This document shows, piece by piece, positions 49,801-62,000 of a stretch of DNA of 64,000 nucleotides (positions within the stretch are counted from its first letter, which is position 1; each line of letters starts with the position of its first letter). The notes below the pieces were generated by a model. It had not been told where the DNA came from, did not search any database, and saw only the letters and a list, made by a program, of their open reading frames with translations. This DNA comes from Ifrita kowaldi. Lineage: Eukaryota > Chordata > Aves > Passeriformes > Cinclosomatidae. Made by a program: the position numbers and the translations under genes. The stretch spans positions 62,001 to 126,000 of the forward strand of contig VZRS01012042.1 in the NCBI GenBank assembly GCA_013398055.1. Reading direction: 5' to 3'.

Positions 49801-52800
49801 GACTGACAAAGCTACTTCAACCCAGATCATCTGTTCAACTAGTTCCTTATCCGTACAGGTACACTTTATTTTTTAATATATTATAAAAATCACATGGCAG
49901 TTTGATTTCATTATGCTTTTGCTGACTGTGGGAACAAGGTGTACCTTAGTGCAAAAGGTTTTTCTTCTTCCCAAAGACTGCTATACAGATGTGCTGTAGA
50001 CAGGTACACACTGTGACTTACATGAAGAAATCCTGCTTTTGTACTATTTTAACTGTTACTAGAAAGCTAAAATTTGGACTACTGTATCTCTACAATGAAG
50101 CACAGAGCCCAGGTTCTTCTTGCTAAAGGGTAATTCTGCAAGAATTATATCAAAACCATCAAAAGTAGAAAGCAAAACTCCCCACGAATCAAAAGCTTGC
50201 TACAGATGAGTGAGATGGACATCTAGCAACAAAATGGTATCATTCTTGATAGTCTCAATCAACTTCCTGGCAGAATGTAATATGGATTTCTGTTTTGCTG
50301 TCTTTCCTCTTATCTTTCAGTTACAAGGCATAAGCTAAAGCAAAGTAACTTGCTGAACTTTTGAGGCATGAAAAAAACAGTATTTCTTCCTTTTTTTGTC
50401 TGAAAATGTAGCCGCTGAATTAGAATTTTTGGTGCTCATCAAGGCTAAATGGTTTGCCTCTCTGTGTGCCATTTTTTTCCACCTCTGGTTTACAATCACT
50501 TCAAGTATTATATTTCACTACATTAAACCTGATAGCCTTCAAAATAATTTCTAGTAGTGTGTCCAAACAGAACTCCTCTCATCACTTGGCTGCTAATCCT
50601 TGGTTTTGTCCAAAACATTAAAGAGTATTGAATTTGAAATAAGAAATCTTTTCTTTCTGAACAGAATAAGCTTATCATTGTCCTACAGCAGCAGAGGATA
50701 TTTTTGTCACATTTTTAGACATTCATTTCCTTTTACTGTATATGATGCACTGTTTTGGTTGCAGAAACTTGTCATGTGTCATGTGGCTGGATGTATTAGC
50801 TTGTGCCAAATGCTAAAAAGTTTACTGGTGGCTGGGCCAAGAAATTCGGAAAGGCCAACATGGTAACATGCTGAGCAGACCTTTTGCTGTCTATCCCATA
50901 AATCAATGTTTGTTTTAAAAAATGGTAACAATACTAACCCACCACAGGACTTTGTTTAGAGGATTCAGATCTTTAATTCTCTTTGTTTCACTCCTAACTT
51001 TGGATATAACCCCATTTCGACCAACTCTTCACATGACCCATTCCTGGGAATGAACTGCAGCAAATGTCAAAAACTTCAAGTTGCGTGGCATGGCATTTCA
51101 AAAAATAGACTATGGCTATCAACCACAAAGCTTCTATAACCAATGCTCCATTTATGTTTTTGCATATAGTCCACGAACCAAAAGTGAGTCTAAGAATGAT
51201 GCACTGAACAAAACAACCAATTAATAAAACTGTAAAGAGATGTTACTGCTGGTTACTTTTTGAAGGCCATTGAAAGCACATGCTTCTGTGCACGCTTGCA
51301 GCAAAAAGAACAAGATATTTGATTGCCTAAACACAAAAATTAAATATACAGGACAGAACAGATAATGATGCTTCCTGATATATTTCCATCTCTCACAAAA
51401 AAGATGTCGTTAATGACAAGGATTCTGAACAAAGAAATGAGATTTTATGCCAGGCCCAAAAAAGGTGTATTGGCGAAAAGGTGAAGAAGGCCTGAATTAT
51501 TTTAACGAAAAAGATGTTCTAAGTGACCTGGGAAAAGCATAAGGAGACATATTATTCTTCATATAACAGGAGTAGAACAATAGGGAAGTGAATATCTAAA
51601 CATGACAATCTTTCATCCAAGTATGCTGCACAACTTAAACTAAACATACTTAGTCCTTCAGAGTTTTATAACCATATTTATATTTACAATTAAAATTGAC
51701 AAAGGAAAACAGGTAGACCTCAATTCTCCCTTTCTAATGGGAATTGCTATTAATAATGGATTTGGTCAAAATGCTGTATCTCTATTAATGAGTCACTTCA
51801 TGTTTCTTCAGCTTGTGTCATGAGCTTTTTCAAAACTAAAAACTCAGATGTAAATGCCCCTGCACCAAATTGAGTACAATTAGGTCTGTTTATGTGAAAA
51901 AACCTGATCAGGTGCAAACTTCAAAAAATAATGACAATGTGTCTATGCAAGTAATTTTTTTTATTTGAATCTATCCATCTAGTGTTATCTATGCATCTGT
52001 CAAATTAATTGAAAAAAGCCCAAATCAAGTTTTCCTCTCTTCAACCTAATAAAAAATTTTGCATTCAACTATGTGTCAAATCAGTGTTAATAATGGCCAC
52101 ATAGTTGATCACAGAATTATGTAATAAATTAATGAAAGTAAATAAGTTAAGTGGAATCAGGTGAATATTTGGGAAGGCAAGCCAAGCATCCTCAGCAAAT
52201 ACAAACTGCCAAAATTAACAGACTGGAGCTCATACCTTATTGAGCCATGACAGCAAACATTTATCAAACAAAGAAAAATAACCCAACAATAGAGACAACT
52301 CCTGCTTCTTAAATTCTGAGTGAATAGCCAGGTAAGTTTATCTAAATTAACTAAAAAGAGCAACAGAGGGCGGAACTACAGAAAGGAATATACTGGCTAA
52401 AAGTAAGATGCCAAATTCACTAAAACAGAGACGACCTTAAAATGCCTGGACAAATACTATCTGTAAAGAAAACTAATAAATCTTCCTGCAAGATTGCAAA
52501 CCAAACTATATCAGTCCAGATCTGGCTTAATACCGATCCTTCAAAACCTTGACTAAAAAAGCAGTGTATCTGAATGTGTTCTGAAGACAGCAGAATTCAT
52601 TCCTGATCTTCTTGTCAGGTAAAATATTAACTCATTTGGAAAGATAAGCCCTAACATTACAGTACTTATTCTTGAATATACTACTACCCATCTAGCTTAG
52701 GCCATAACAAAGTTAGCTACTATCACAGGCAAAGGTTTGCTACAAAGGGGTATTACAGACTCAGTAAAGCTGCTGCAGTGTGTTCGTAACTAGATTTACA

Positions 52801-55800
52801 GATGTTATTATAGATAAACAGTTGCCTTTAATGTGGGATGAAAATTACCCCAAATGGCAATTAGAAGGAAGTAGACCTTGGCTGCAGAATGCAATTCATT
52901 ACTGTGGTATCCATATTGCATAGCAGTCATTCCTGTTGTTGCTCTAATTTTATGACAGTGTATTTCCACAGACACCATGTGCAATACTGACCATAATAAA
53001 AATGGAAGAAACACTCTGCCTGAACATGGGAGATTATATGAAATATAAAATATTCCAGTGTTAATGAGGAAATGTTATGCAAATATTGTTGGCATTTTAC
53101 TTGCTTCTTACCCTCTATCCATACACCATTTAATTGGCAAACAATGACATCAACAGAGTATGTGATAATCAGGTAAAGCAATGAATTTTGTGTAAGATGG
53201 AACATGAGAATATAATTTAAGGTTAAGTGTACTCACATACCTTTTTTCCCCCCCCAATTTGGCTATTGTAAGTTAAAAATGGGAGTCTAACAGGAAGCCA
53301 AGAACAGGGTGCAATGCCTACTTTCCTCCATTCTTTCAAACACCAGATACATTATCCTACAAATTTCATGTGGCTAATTTATGCCACTCCTTCATGGTCC
53401 TAATTAAACCCAGAAAAATGAAATCAGGTAAGAAATATTAGTTACCCCGTTGCACAGGACTGAAGCAAAGCTCTTTCTTTACTAGACAAATACCTGTATT
53501 ATGGTTATCAAAAAAAAACCAAACAAACAAACCACCAAAACCAACAAGATAATCTTTTTGGTGCAGTCTGATGTGCTAATGTACTGATGTCTGATGTACT
53601 GTACCTAAGCAATTGGAGGCTTTTGCCTGAAGAAACCATATCTCACCTCCCATCTTGGAACAACCTCTTGTCTATTGTTCTAGCAAGTTTCCATAGATAC
53701 ATGTACTTTTAACAATATTGAAACAGATCACAAATTTCTTACACTTTCATTCATCTACATAGTAACCCTCAGTGGAGACTTTACTGACTATCGCAGTAAT
53801 AGCTACTACATGTAAAAAAAAATGGAATGCAAATGAGAATACTTTCCAATGTGTAAGAATTAAATATTTAACATAGATAATAAATAATCTATATTATTCT
53901 TGGATTTGGATGTTGGTATTCTACCAAACTTCCAGTACTTTAAAAGAGCTATTAAAAATTCACACTGAGAGACAAGAATAAAGATAGTTTTTAGAAAATT
54001 TTATTAAGTTCTGTTGTGTACAGACTGCCCAACTACCAATCCAAGATCAGCTTCTTTGTCTTATGAACATACATGATACAGCATGGTGAAAAGTGAAGTA
54101 AATGCAGAAGGCTAAGAAGCATTTTTCCTCATATTAGCGTTGATCTAACAATAATGCTCCTAAATGAACTCCTAAATAATCCTCCTAAATGAATCCTCCA
54201 TATAGCTAAAAGTTAGAAAAGAAGTTAGCAAAGAGTTTGTGTAGAAGGCCATGAAATGAGAAATTTCCTTTAATTGCTCCTCTTGCATTTAGGAAACCTA
54301 TAACAGAAATTTATGCATTTCAGTTCTTTCTGCAGAAGCTGGGGCTGAACTTTCTTATGACAAGCAGGGTGAGAGATGGAGATGAGATATCTCAGCCACT
54401 CTTAAAAAACACAGTATCAAGAGGTTCTCTGTCAGACATTTATTACTGCAGCAAAGTCAGTAACCTTTCTGCTTTATGTTAGGTCTCATATGAGCCAAAC
54501 AGAAAGGGAGAGGACAGGGAAGGAGAAGGGAGGGCAGGACTTATGTAATTGATGTACCAATGCATAATGCAATTTTAAGGCTGAATCCTGCTGTTTCCAA
54601 TGTGATGGTTGTTCTGGAGGCATCAGTTTAAAAAAAACACTTCATGCTCTTCCTGTTTGTAGTTTAACAATCTCTAATTGAGATCTATTCCAGCTGTATA
54701 GACCATTTCTGCTTCCTTTAATGAAATCCATGGCTTCCTAAAATAGAAATGAAGTCCATCCTGTTATTTTAACTATTAAAACTATCTGTCCATAAAAATT
54801 CCCATAAATTTTGTCAAACTACCACTAAAAATACAATTCTCAAGGCAGAACCACTTTACTGAAAATGAACAACACTGAAAATATGTTGTTAATATTTGAT
54901 TTTCTTTACAGCAATCTAACAGCATGACAGATATTTTAATGTGATGATTCATTGTCACATTAAAGTATCCTCAGTGCTTTCCATGGGACGCAGTTGAGGC
55001 AAATGGCAAAAGGACATGAAGGTGTAGACAAGAGGAAGCCTGCAGAAAAAAAAAAAAAGTGAAAAGACAATAAAAAATTCCCCTGGGAATACAAGTCAGA
55101 GAGGAGTTTGGGAACTGATTAGAAGAAGAAAGACAGCTGACAGTGCTTTGTGGCATTTCTTTCAAGGACAAGAACATTAGTTCTGTCAGCTGCAAAATGG
55201 GCAGATTGTTCACCCTTCATCTCTGAGCCTACATGTCAGGGTGTGAATTAGGGGTGACATTTCTGCCTGCTCCCATGTGCTTCCCTCATCTCTTTTCTTT
55301 TTCACTTTTCTACACTTACTACTGTGTCCTTTATAGGTGGTCTGAAATTGGAGAAGCAGTGAGATGTACCAATTCATCCACCCTGTCTGCTGATCACTGC
55401 GAGAAATTTTCATGGTTGTCTGTGACCCAGCACAACTCTATGGCAACAATTGGGCTGGAACAAATCCTAAAGCAATGTCTGCATCTTGGTAGGCAAAATT
55501 CACTCTTGTGCCTAGAAAAATTGAAAAGAAAAAAAAACCCACTGCATAAAGCCAGTAACCGTACACTGAGAGGAGATTTCCTCTAGATTTCCTACTTTTG
55601 GTTACAAAAACATTTTGGGTTTTTTTAAAATTTTTGTTCTGCCTTTTACTGTTTTTTGAGGTTGCCCCTAGATATATTATTAACAGAATACTGATGAATA
55701 GTTTTCATTTGATGCCATACTAATTTCCTTATACAATATGTGATTTACACTACCAAACCAATAGTATGTCAATATACAAGCAGTTCTTATATGTCAATGG

Positions 55801-56614
55801 TCTGAGGTACAAGCTCATGTAGTATGCATTTAAATATTACAGAAATAATAAAAAGAAACCCCAATTGCCTTATAATCTTGCTCTAACAATTCATGTACTT
55901 GGTTCTTCCTAACAGGCATCATCTCTGTGTCTTCCTATGTCGTTCCGCAGTCACACAGATAATGAGAAACAAAAGTTCTTTATTTATACTTTCAAAATCT
56001 TCACCATCAAAACTAGAAATATGAGTAACTGAATGATACCAGGTGAGAATGTACTTTCTCTGAAAGTTGATAGTGAGGAAACATACCATGATTTTCTTGG
56101 TCTTGTGCTTGTATTCATACATTATTTAGGTGGCTGGCAGAGTAGGGCAACTTCTTTAGAGTCCTGTCACAAGGCTGAAATTAGCTATTTACATTTAGTA
56201 TACTGCTGCTAGAGGAAAGGGGTATTGAAGTGTCTCCAAAATGCACAGTGCTAATTTAGACCAGCCTACTACGAGTAAAAAGACCTCTAATCAGCAGCTC
56301 TGTGATGGTCAGTATTCATTTAGTCAGCACTTGATCTGATACCCGGGTTTGCAGCAGATCTCAGGACTCGTTAAAAGCAGCAGGTAGATTTGAATATTCT
56401 CTCTCCACAGACTAACAACATGTCAATCTTGGCAGGTAAAGGCAGGGTTGTTTGTGCATTTTTGATATTTAAATTTCTTCTCACTCCTTCTCAGCACACA
56501 GCATTATAAAACATGCAGCTCTCAGGTAGCTCCAAACCTGCAGTTTCCTTTTCAAATGAAAAATTAACCTCCAGCAGGTTATGGTAAATATCATGTCCAA
56601 TTTCCATATGGCCA
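46835..56614. other. Long unassigned AT-rich stretch
   Basis: Nearly 10 kb with no CR1 tail, LTR or RNA gene that I can see. Low-complexity items are an A/C-rich tract at about 53509-53546, a short C-run near 53248-53256, an imperfect repeat of tcctaaatgaa at 54158-54168 and 54183-54193, and an A-run at 55046-55058. The longest frame (117 codons, plus strand, 55233-55586) has no motif and ends in a Lys-rich run. Confidence 0.55.
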
Positions 56615-56705
56615 AGCCAGGTAGCAGAATGATTAGCACACTGGTTTTGGGAATCCCGCTGCATTTTAGCTGTTGCCTGGATGTAATGTTTCTCTCCCTC
56701 CATCC
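56615..56705 (+). mobile_element. Possible ancient tRNA-derived SINE remnant
   Basis: 'gtagcagaatgattagcaca' (56621-56640) resembles a polymerase III A box of the tRNA/MIR type (TAGTGGTTAAGAGCAC), and 'ttttgggaatcccg' resembles the B box (GGTTCGAATCCC). The next part, 'cattttagctgttgcctgg', recalls 'CTTACTAGCTGTGTGACCTTGG' of MIR-type core SINEs. The A-to-B spacing is about 20 bases shorter than in MIR, so a deletion must be assumed. A pyrimidine-rich stretch follows. The resemblance is from memory and weak; chance similarity is possible. Confidence 0.3.
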
Positions 56706-58490
56706 CTTCTGTACTCTCCTTCCCCTCTTCTTCTTCTTTCTCCATCTTTCTCCCTCTTTCTCCATCTCTCATACATGCACACACAGAGTAAATTGCTATT
56801 TATACAGGCAGAACAATCTTAGCATAAACAGCAGTGAATAATAGGAGAAACATGTCAAAACACAAAGTCCTTGCCCTGCAATCTGATGATACAATAACAC
56901 AGTATAGTACAGACTTATAGCAAGGAAGTACTGAACAGCAAGTGGTCCTTGCAGTCAAATTGATTTATATTGAGAATAAAGCTATCCCATACAAAATATT
57001 AATAATCAATTAATACACAGCCAGATAAGACACCTGCCTTTGCTGTATTATGTCAACAGTTAGAAAAAAATCTGTCATTTTTCGTCTATTTCTTTCTATT
57101 TCTTCTATGCAAACTTATATTTATTCTTTTCATTTTATATTATTCTAACATGATCTGCCTGGCTTAATGGTCAAATTTGTGTCTCACAAAGAATTAAATG
57201 TGTGCTGCTGTTTCCACAGTACATTGTCACCAGCTTTGCTCTAGAAATCAGCCAAAAGAGATAGCTAGAAACATTGTATGTAATTTACTGGACAGAAAGA
57301 AAAACAAAAGAAAATCATGCAAGTGAAGTGCTCCTGTCATTAGTGCATTGGTCTAATTGTTCACTGACTCTCACAGGTACATCCTAGACCCTTGTGATGC
57401 CACATGGACCAGCTCTGGCACTTCCCCCAAATGGACTCACAAACATCAAATAAAACAATTTGCCTTTCTTGTCAGGTTAACATCCTGACAGTTTAGCAAG
57501 ATGAATCAATACACTGAGTAGTCAAATAAGCACCAAAATCACTGCACAGGAAAAAATCAGCATGGAGTTTGGTGTCAGAAAGCAGTTGGTAGAGTACATG
57601 AAAGAGAAAGGGAGGCCTTTGACAGTTGAGATTTGTTAGATCATATCTGCCAGCTTGTGAAGCCTCACCATTAATTAGGACAAGAAAAATTGCATGAAAT
57701 AGAGAGGCATATCCTTTAATCTTTCCAGAGGTCACCTTACAATTTCAGGTTATGTGTCATCCTCACAGAGAAAAGATTACATTCCTGGAAGATGAATGTG
57801 TCCAATTGTATTTAGTTCTTCAAAGAGAATTAAAAGTTAATTCTAGATGTAAAAGCGAAAGGTATTTCGCAAGTTAATGTGACAATAAAATCTGACACAC
57901 TTAAATAGAAAAAACACCAGCAGAAATCATGGTTTCAAAAAATGTTAGCAGCCCTCTTTTTCTTTTATTTGTTTTCCTGCCTGCCTCGTTCCCAGGTTCA
58001 TCTGCATGCTGCTGCCTAGTTGACTGCAGTGATGGCAAATGCTGTGGGTAGAAGGGCAGGAAGCAATCTCCCCTACAGATCTCAGTTCTGAGCAATGCCA
58101 GCAAATGAAGATCCTGCAAGAATCCTGCTCCAGATGAAACTTGTACAGTTTCTTCAACTGCTTCTTTGTGGGGTTAGGGAAACAAAAGCATTTATTTGGT
58201 TTTTTTTCTGTCTATTGCCTCTACGTCTGCAGTGGTGATACAATTTTTTTTTTTAAATTATGGGCAGTCCCAACATACATGAGTACTAAATACTAACCAG
58301 TGACACATCTTAAGGTCATATAAATTTTAGCCAGCACAACATTAAGCAGAACAGGACAGATGATTAAACCATAAAACCATATTCATGCATTACTTGGCAA
58401 ATTGACAGCATGAGTATTTTATGTCAGAATTGCCGAAACTTCACAATCTAAATTTTCAAATAAGAGGAATTTTGATAACTATTGCCATTT
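56706..58490. other. Unassigned AT-rich DNA
   Basis: Starts with a CT-rich run (to about 56770) and has a T-run near 58243-58252. No gene, RNA gene or named repeat was recognised. Confidence 0.5.
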
Positions 58491-59056
58491 TATAGAATCA
58501 GTGAATATCCTGAGTTCCAAGGGACGTACAAGGTTTATTGATTTCCTGTCCTTGCAGAGGACGTCCCCAAGAGCCACACCATGTGCACAAGGGTATTGTC
58601 CAAACCTTCTTGAATTCTATCAGGTTTGGGGCTGTGGCTACTTCCCTGAGGAGCCTGTTCCAGTGCCCAACCACCCTCTGGGTGAAAAAGAGGGAAAGGA
58701 TCATTGTCTGCCCCTTTATTTCTCTTCATGAAGTGTAGACTGCAATTGAGGTCTCCCCTCAGTCTCCTCTTCTCCAGGCTGAACTGACCAAGTAACCTCA
58801 GCTGTTCCTCATATGGCTTCACCTCAAGGCCCTTCAGCATCTTTTTTGCCCTCCTTTGAACCTTCTAATACCCCTATAGCTTTCTTATATTGTAGTGGCC
58901 ATAACCGCACGCAATATCCAAGGTGAGACCCCACCTTATGCAGAGTGGAGTGGGACAATGACTTCCTGTGAGGCCAGTCTCCTTCCCCAGTGTGTACATA
59001 CATCCAGGGTTGCCCCATCCCATGTGCACAATCTGGCACTTTCCCTGCTTAAATTT
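58491..59056 (-). mobile_element. CR1 LINE 3' UTR and end of ORF2
   Basis: Read on the minus strand, the 3' end is at 58491 (reverse complement of 'tagaatcagtgaatatcctg'), followed upstream by the same tail type as 1-157 ('cctgtccttgcagaggacgt', 'gagccacaccatgtgcac'). Further on, translation gives LKGLEVKPYEEQL and FSLEKRRLRGDL, the conserved C-terminal part of CR1 ORF2 (about 58750-58840). The match continues to 'gggttgccccatcccatgtg', 'gcactttccctgcttaaa' near 59056, inside ORF2. Between 58860 and 58990 some ORF2 sequence is missing or scrambled. It is a standard 5'-truncated dead copy. Confidence 0.93.
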
Positions 59057-62000
59057 ATTCAGATTTTATATTTTCTAGCTGTTTTCAAGATCTGCATAAA
59101 CCTTCAATAGGTGTCAAGGAACACAGTTATTTAAATTATTAATTTTTTTTGTGTAAAATGTTAATATTTTGAAGAAAAACAGGGATAAAATTCCTGATCT
59201 AAAATAAATCTGAATTCTGGAAACTCCCAGGTTCTATTGCATGTTAGCAAAACTCTATATCCTTGCATAATTGCAGCTTCCCTCATTCATTTTTTTCTGT
59301 CACTTTATTATTATGTTCTTTTTTCAAAAATGCTTCTATTACTTTCCATTCTTTCTTCAAAGACCAGCTCTTTAAGACCAAAAAAAAAAAAAAGAAGCAC
59401 TAGAGGAAATAAGGAGTTCTTCCTTCTGCCAAGGCTGCAGGAGATTTTAGGTCAGAAAGGAATTTAAACCCACAGCAACAGAATTTTACATAAGGCAGAA
59501 GGCTTGGCTTTCATCATGAGGTGTCATCTAGCATTCTGCCAGATATAACATACATCTAGTTTCTTGACCTTCTGGAAATTTAAAGAGAGCTTTTTTTGTC
59601 CCATGTTACCCACTCAGTATACATATGAAGCCAACACATAAGATGCATCCCAAGTTCTGAATCCTCTCTGAAGAACATCTTCCCTTGTACAAACTCCACC
59701 ATTTTTCATCATCCCAGAAATTCCTCCCAAATCAGAGTTTCTTAACATGGTATAAAGTTATCCCTTTTCACCTGGGCTAGAGCTTTAGTCCTCTAGAGAT
59801 GCTTTTCAGAGCAGTTTGAGTGTCCTGAGCCACATGCTCCAGAAAAACTCAAGTCTGATTGTGATGCTCATCCATACTCACAAGATTCTCAAGGCTCTGC
59901 TTGTGGGGCTTTCTATCACTGTCACCTCTGGAGAGCTTAGCATGAAGTGTTCTGCCTCTGGGCTTTGTACTCTGGCATGCACAAACACCATCCTGACGAG
60001 TGTATGTCCCACACCCGCATCATTCCCAGAAGCTAAACTATCATTGAGAACCGTGCATTGTGGCAACAGTCATGATTTCCTACATCACTTTTGACCTATT
60101 ACCTGTCTCTAGCCATAAACACACAGTTGCAAATTTGTCTCGTTTACAAAAGCTGAAGTAGCAAAAAAAGAAATGGCATGAATGGGAAAGCACTCCCTCT
60201 AGGAACATAGAAGAACATAAAAAAGTAAGAAGCCAACACAAAAAAAAAAAGAGAAGGGCTTGTACTGTCATTCCAATATGGGTATATGTAGGATGTTTTG
60301 TACACTTAGACGTGCTGCCATTGCAATTCAAAAAGAATGCATTTAACATAACAATAACCCTGGAGACTTTCGTCAGTACCCAAAGGTAGAAACAAGACAT
60401 TGGAGGGAAGTATTCTTTCAGAGATCACATGTGGAAAAAATGCTAATGCATAGATACAGTAAAGGACAACTTTCAGATGCAACCTTGACAGTGTCTCTCT
60501 ATAGAAAATTAAATTCAGTACATCTTCATGCCTTTTGTTGCAAAAAAATGGTAAGCAATAAAATGGTTGATACAATAATGTCTATTAAAAAAAAGATCAA
60601 CCATCACACAGCTGTGAGTGAACAACTACAACAACGGCAAATTGATCATATTACAAGGAGTGAGCTACCTTTTTGACCATCAAGAGCAATTGCATTATCC
60701 CCAAGTAAAAAAATATATTAAAGCATACAGAAAAACACCTGCAGAATTCAAATGCATTATTAATTTGCAAAATAAAAATGGTGTTCATTATATTGAAATA
60801 GAAAGAAAGAAAAAACACTGCTGGAAAAACTGAAGGTATTCATCATACCTTTGAGATGGGTATATTGCAAAGCAGTTAGAAGCAATGAAGCAAATGAATC
60901 TGTTTTAGAAATATACATGGAAAGTGGTAAAAATTACTATTGTCAAGGTCAAAAGTAAATGACTCATGCAGCTGATACATGCCCTTCTCTGCAGCTAGTA
61001 GGAACCAAAGAGAGGTGTTCACAGCATTCCGAGATAGCTCTCTGATGCAGATCACCCTTTTTCATTTGCCTGTGGACAGGCTTAATTTGCCTGAACACTG
61101 TCATGAGAAAGCTCCAGAAGTATCAACGTGTTGTTGCCAACCAAAATGAGGAAAGTCCGGGTGCCTTCTTTAACTTTCTCACTTTGGAATATTTTTGTCA
61201 AAGAGAAAGCTGGTCCTTCCCACCATAACATGACTAAACTAATCTATTTTATTCTTACTTGGTGAAGGGTGGCAGATAGGAAGATGAAAGAAACCTTATA
61301 CTGGGTTAGTGTTTAAAATTTGCTTGCTGTGCTATCAGATGAACATGAGAGTTGACATCAGGGTGGAAAAGGATATTAGTCCTTCCTTCTCCCCTCCCCC
61401 TCATTGTAGTAGCTTGGAAATTGGCTAGATCCAGAAACAGATTGTTTGAAACAAAAATAGTTCTCATTAGCAGCTGGCTTTGGTGAGGCCTCCACTGACA
61501 TAATGCTGGAGTCAGTCTTGAGGCAATTGAGTAGTATGTTTTAACCCTTTTTCTACCCAACTATTGCCAAACTATCTGCTAGAGACTTTCTTCTCTTCTC
61601 AGAGAAAGCTGAAAAGAAATTGAGTTTCACAGAACTCCTGGAAAGGTTACTTCTTCCTCTTGTAGGCATTCTTTTCATAGTGCAAGGTCTTAGACGCTTG
61701 TATTCTTCCCTTTCTAGCTCTCCATTTGCTTTCCTGTTAGTTCCAGATAACCCTAAAATTAACTACCCCTTTATATTCTTTGTCATCTATACTTACCAGT
61801 GGGGACCCAAATTCATGACCTTTTTCCTATATATTCTACAGGCTGGGGCACCTTTTGTTCTTCAAATCCCTTATATTCAGGATTTTCGCTTCCTACCACT
61901 CCTTTTCATGCCTTGGTGCCTTGTCCCTAAAACTACAGTGTTCTAGCAGATATTTGTACAGTTCACCTAACTCGTTAAGCCTCTGGTTCAGCTCCAAGAT

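Noticed and set aside
55233..55586. 117-codon plus-strand frame
   Set aside because: No domain, no splice or poly(A) support and a composition expected from chance translation.
58535..58840. 101-codon minus-strand frame
   Set aside because: Its first part is the CR1 ORF2 C-terminus and the remainder is CR1 3' UTR; it is not a host gene.
61620..61946. 108-codon hydrophobic plus-strand frame
   Set aside because: The hydrophobicity follows from T-rich DNA. There is no recognised family and no supporting signals, so it is not called as a gene.
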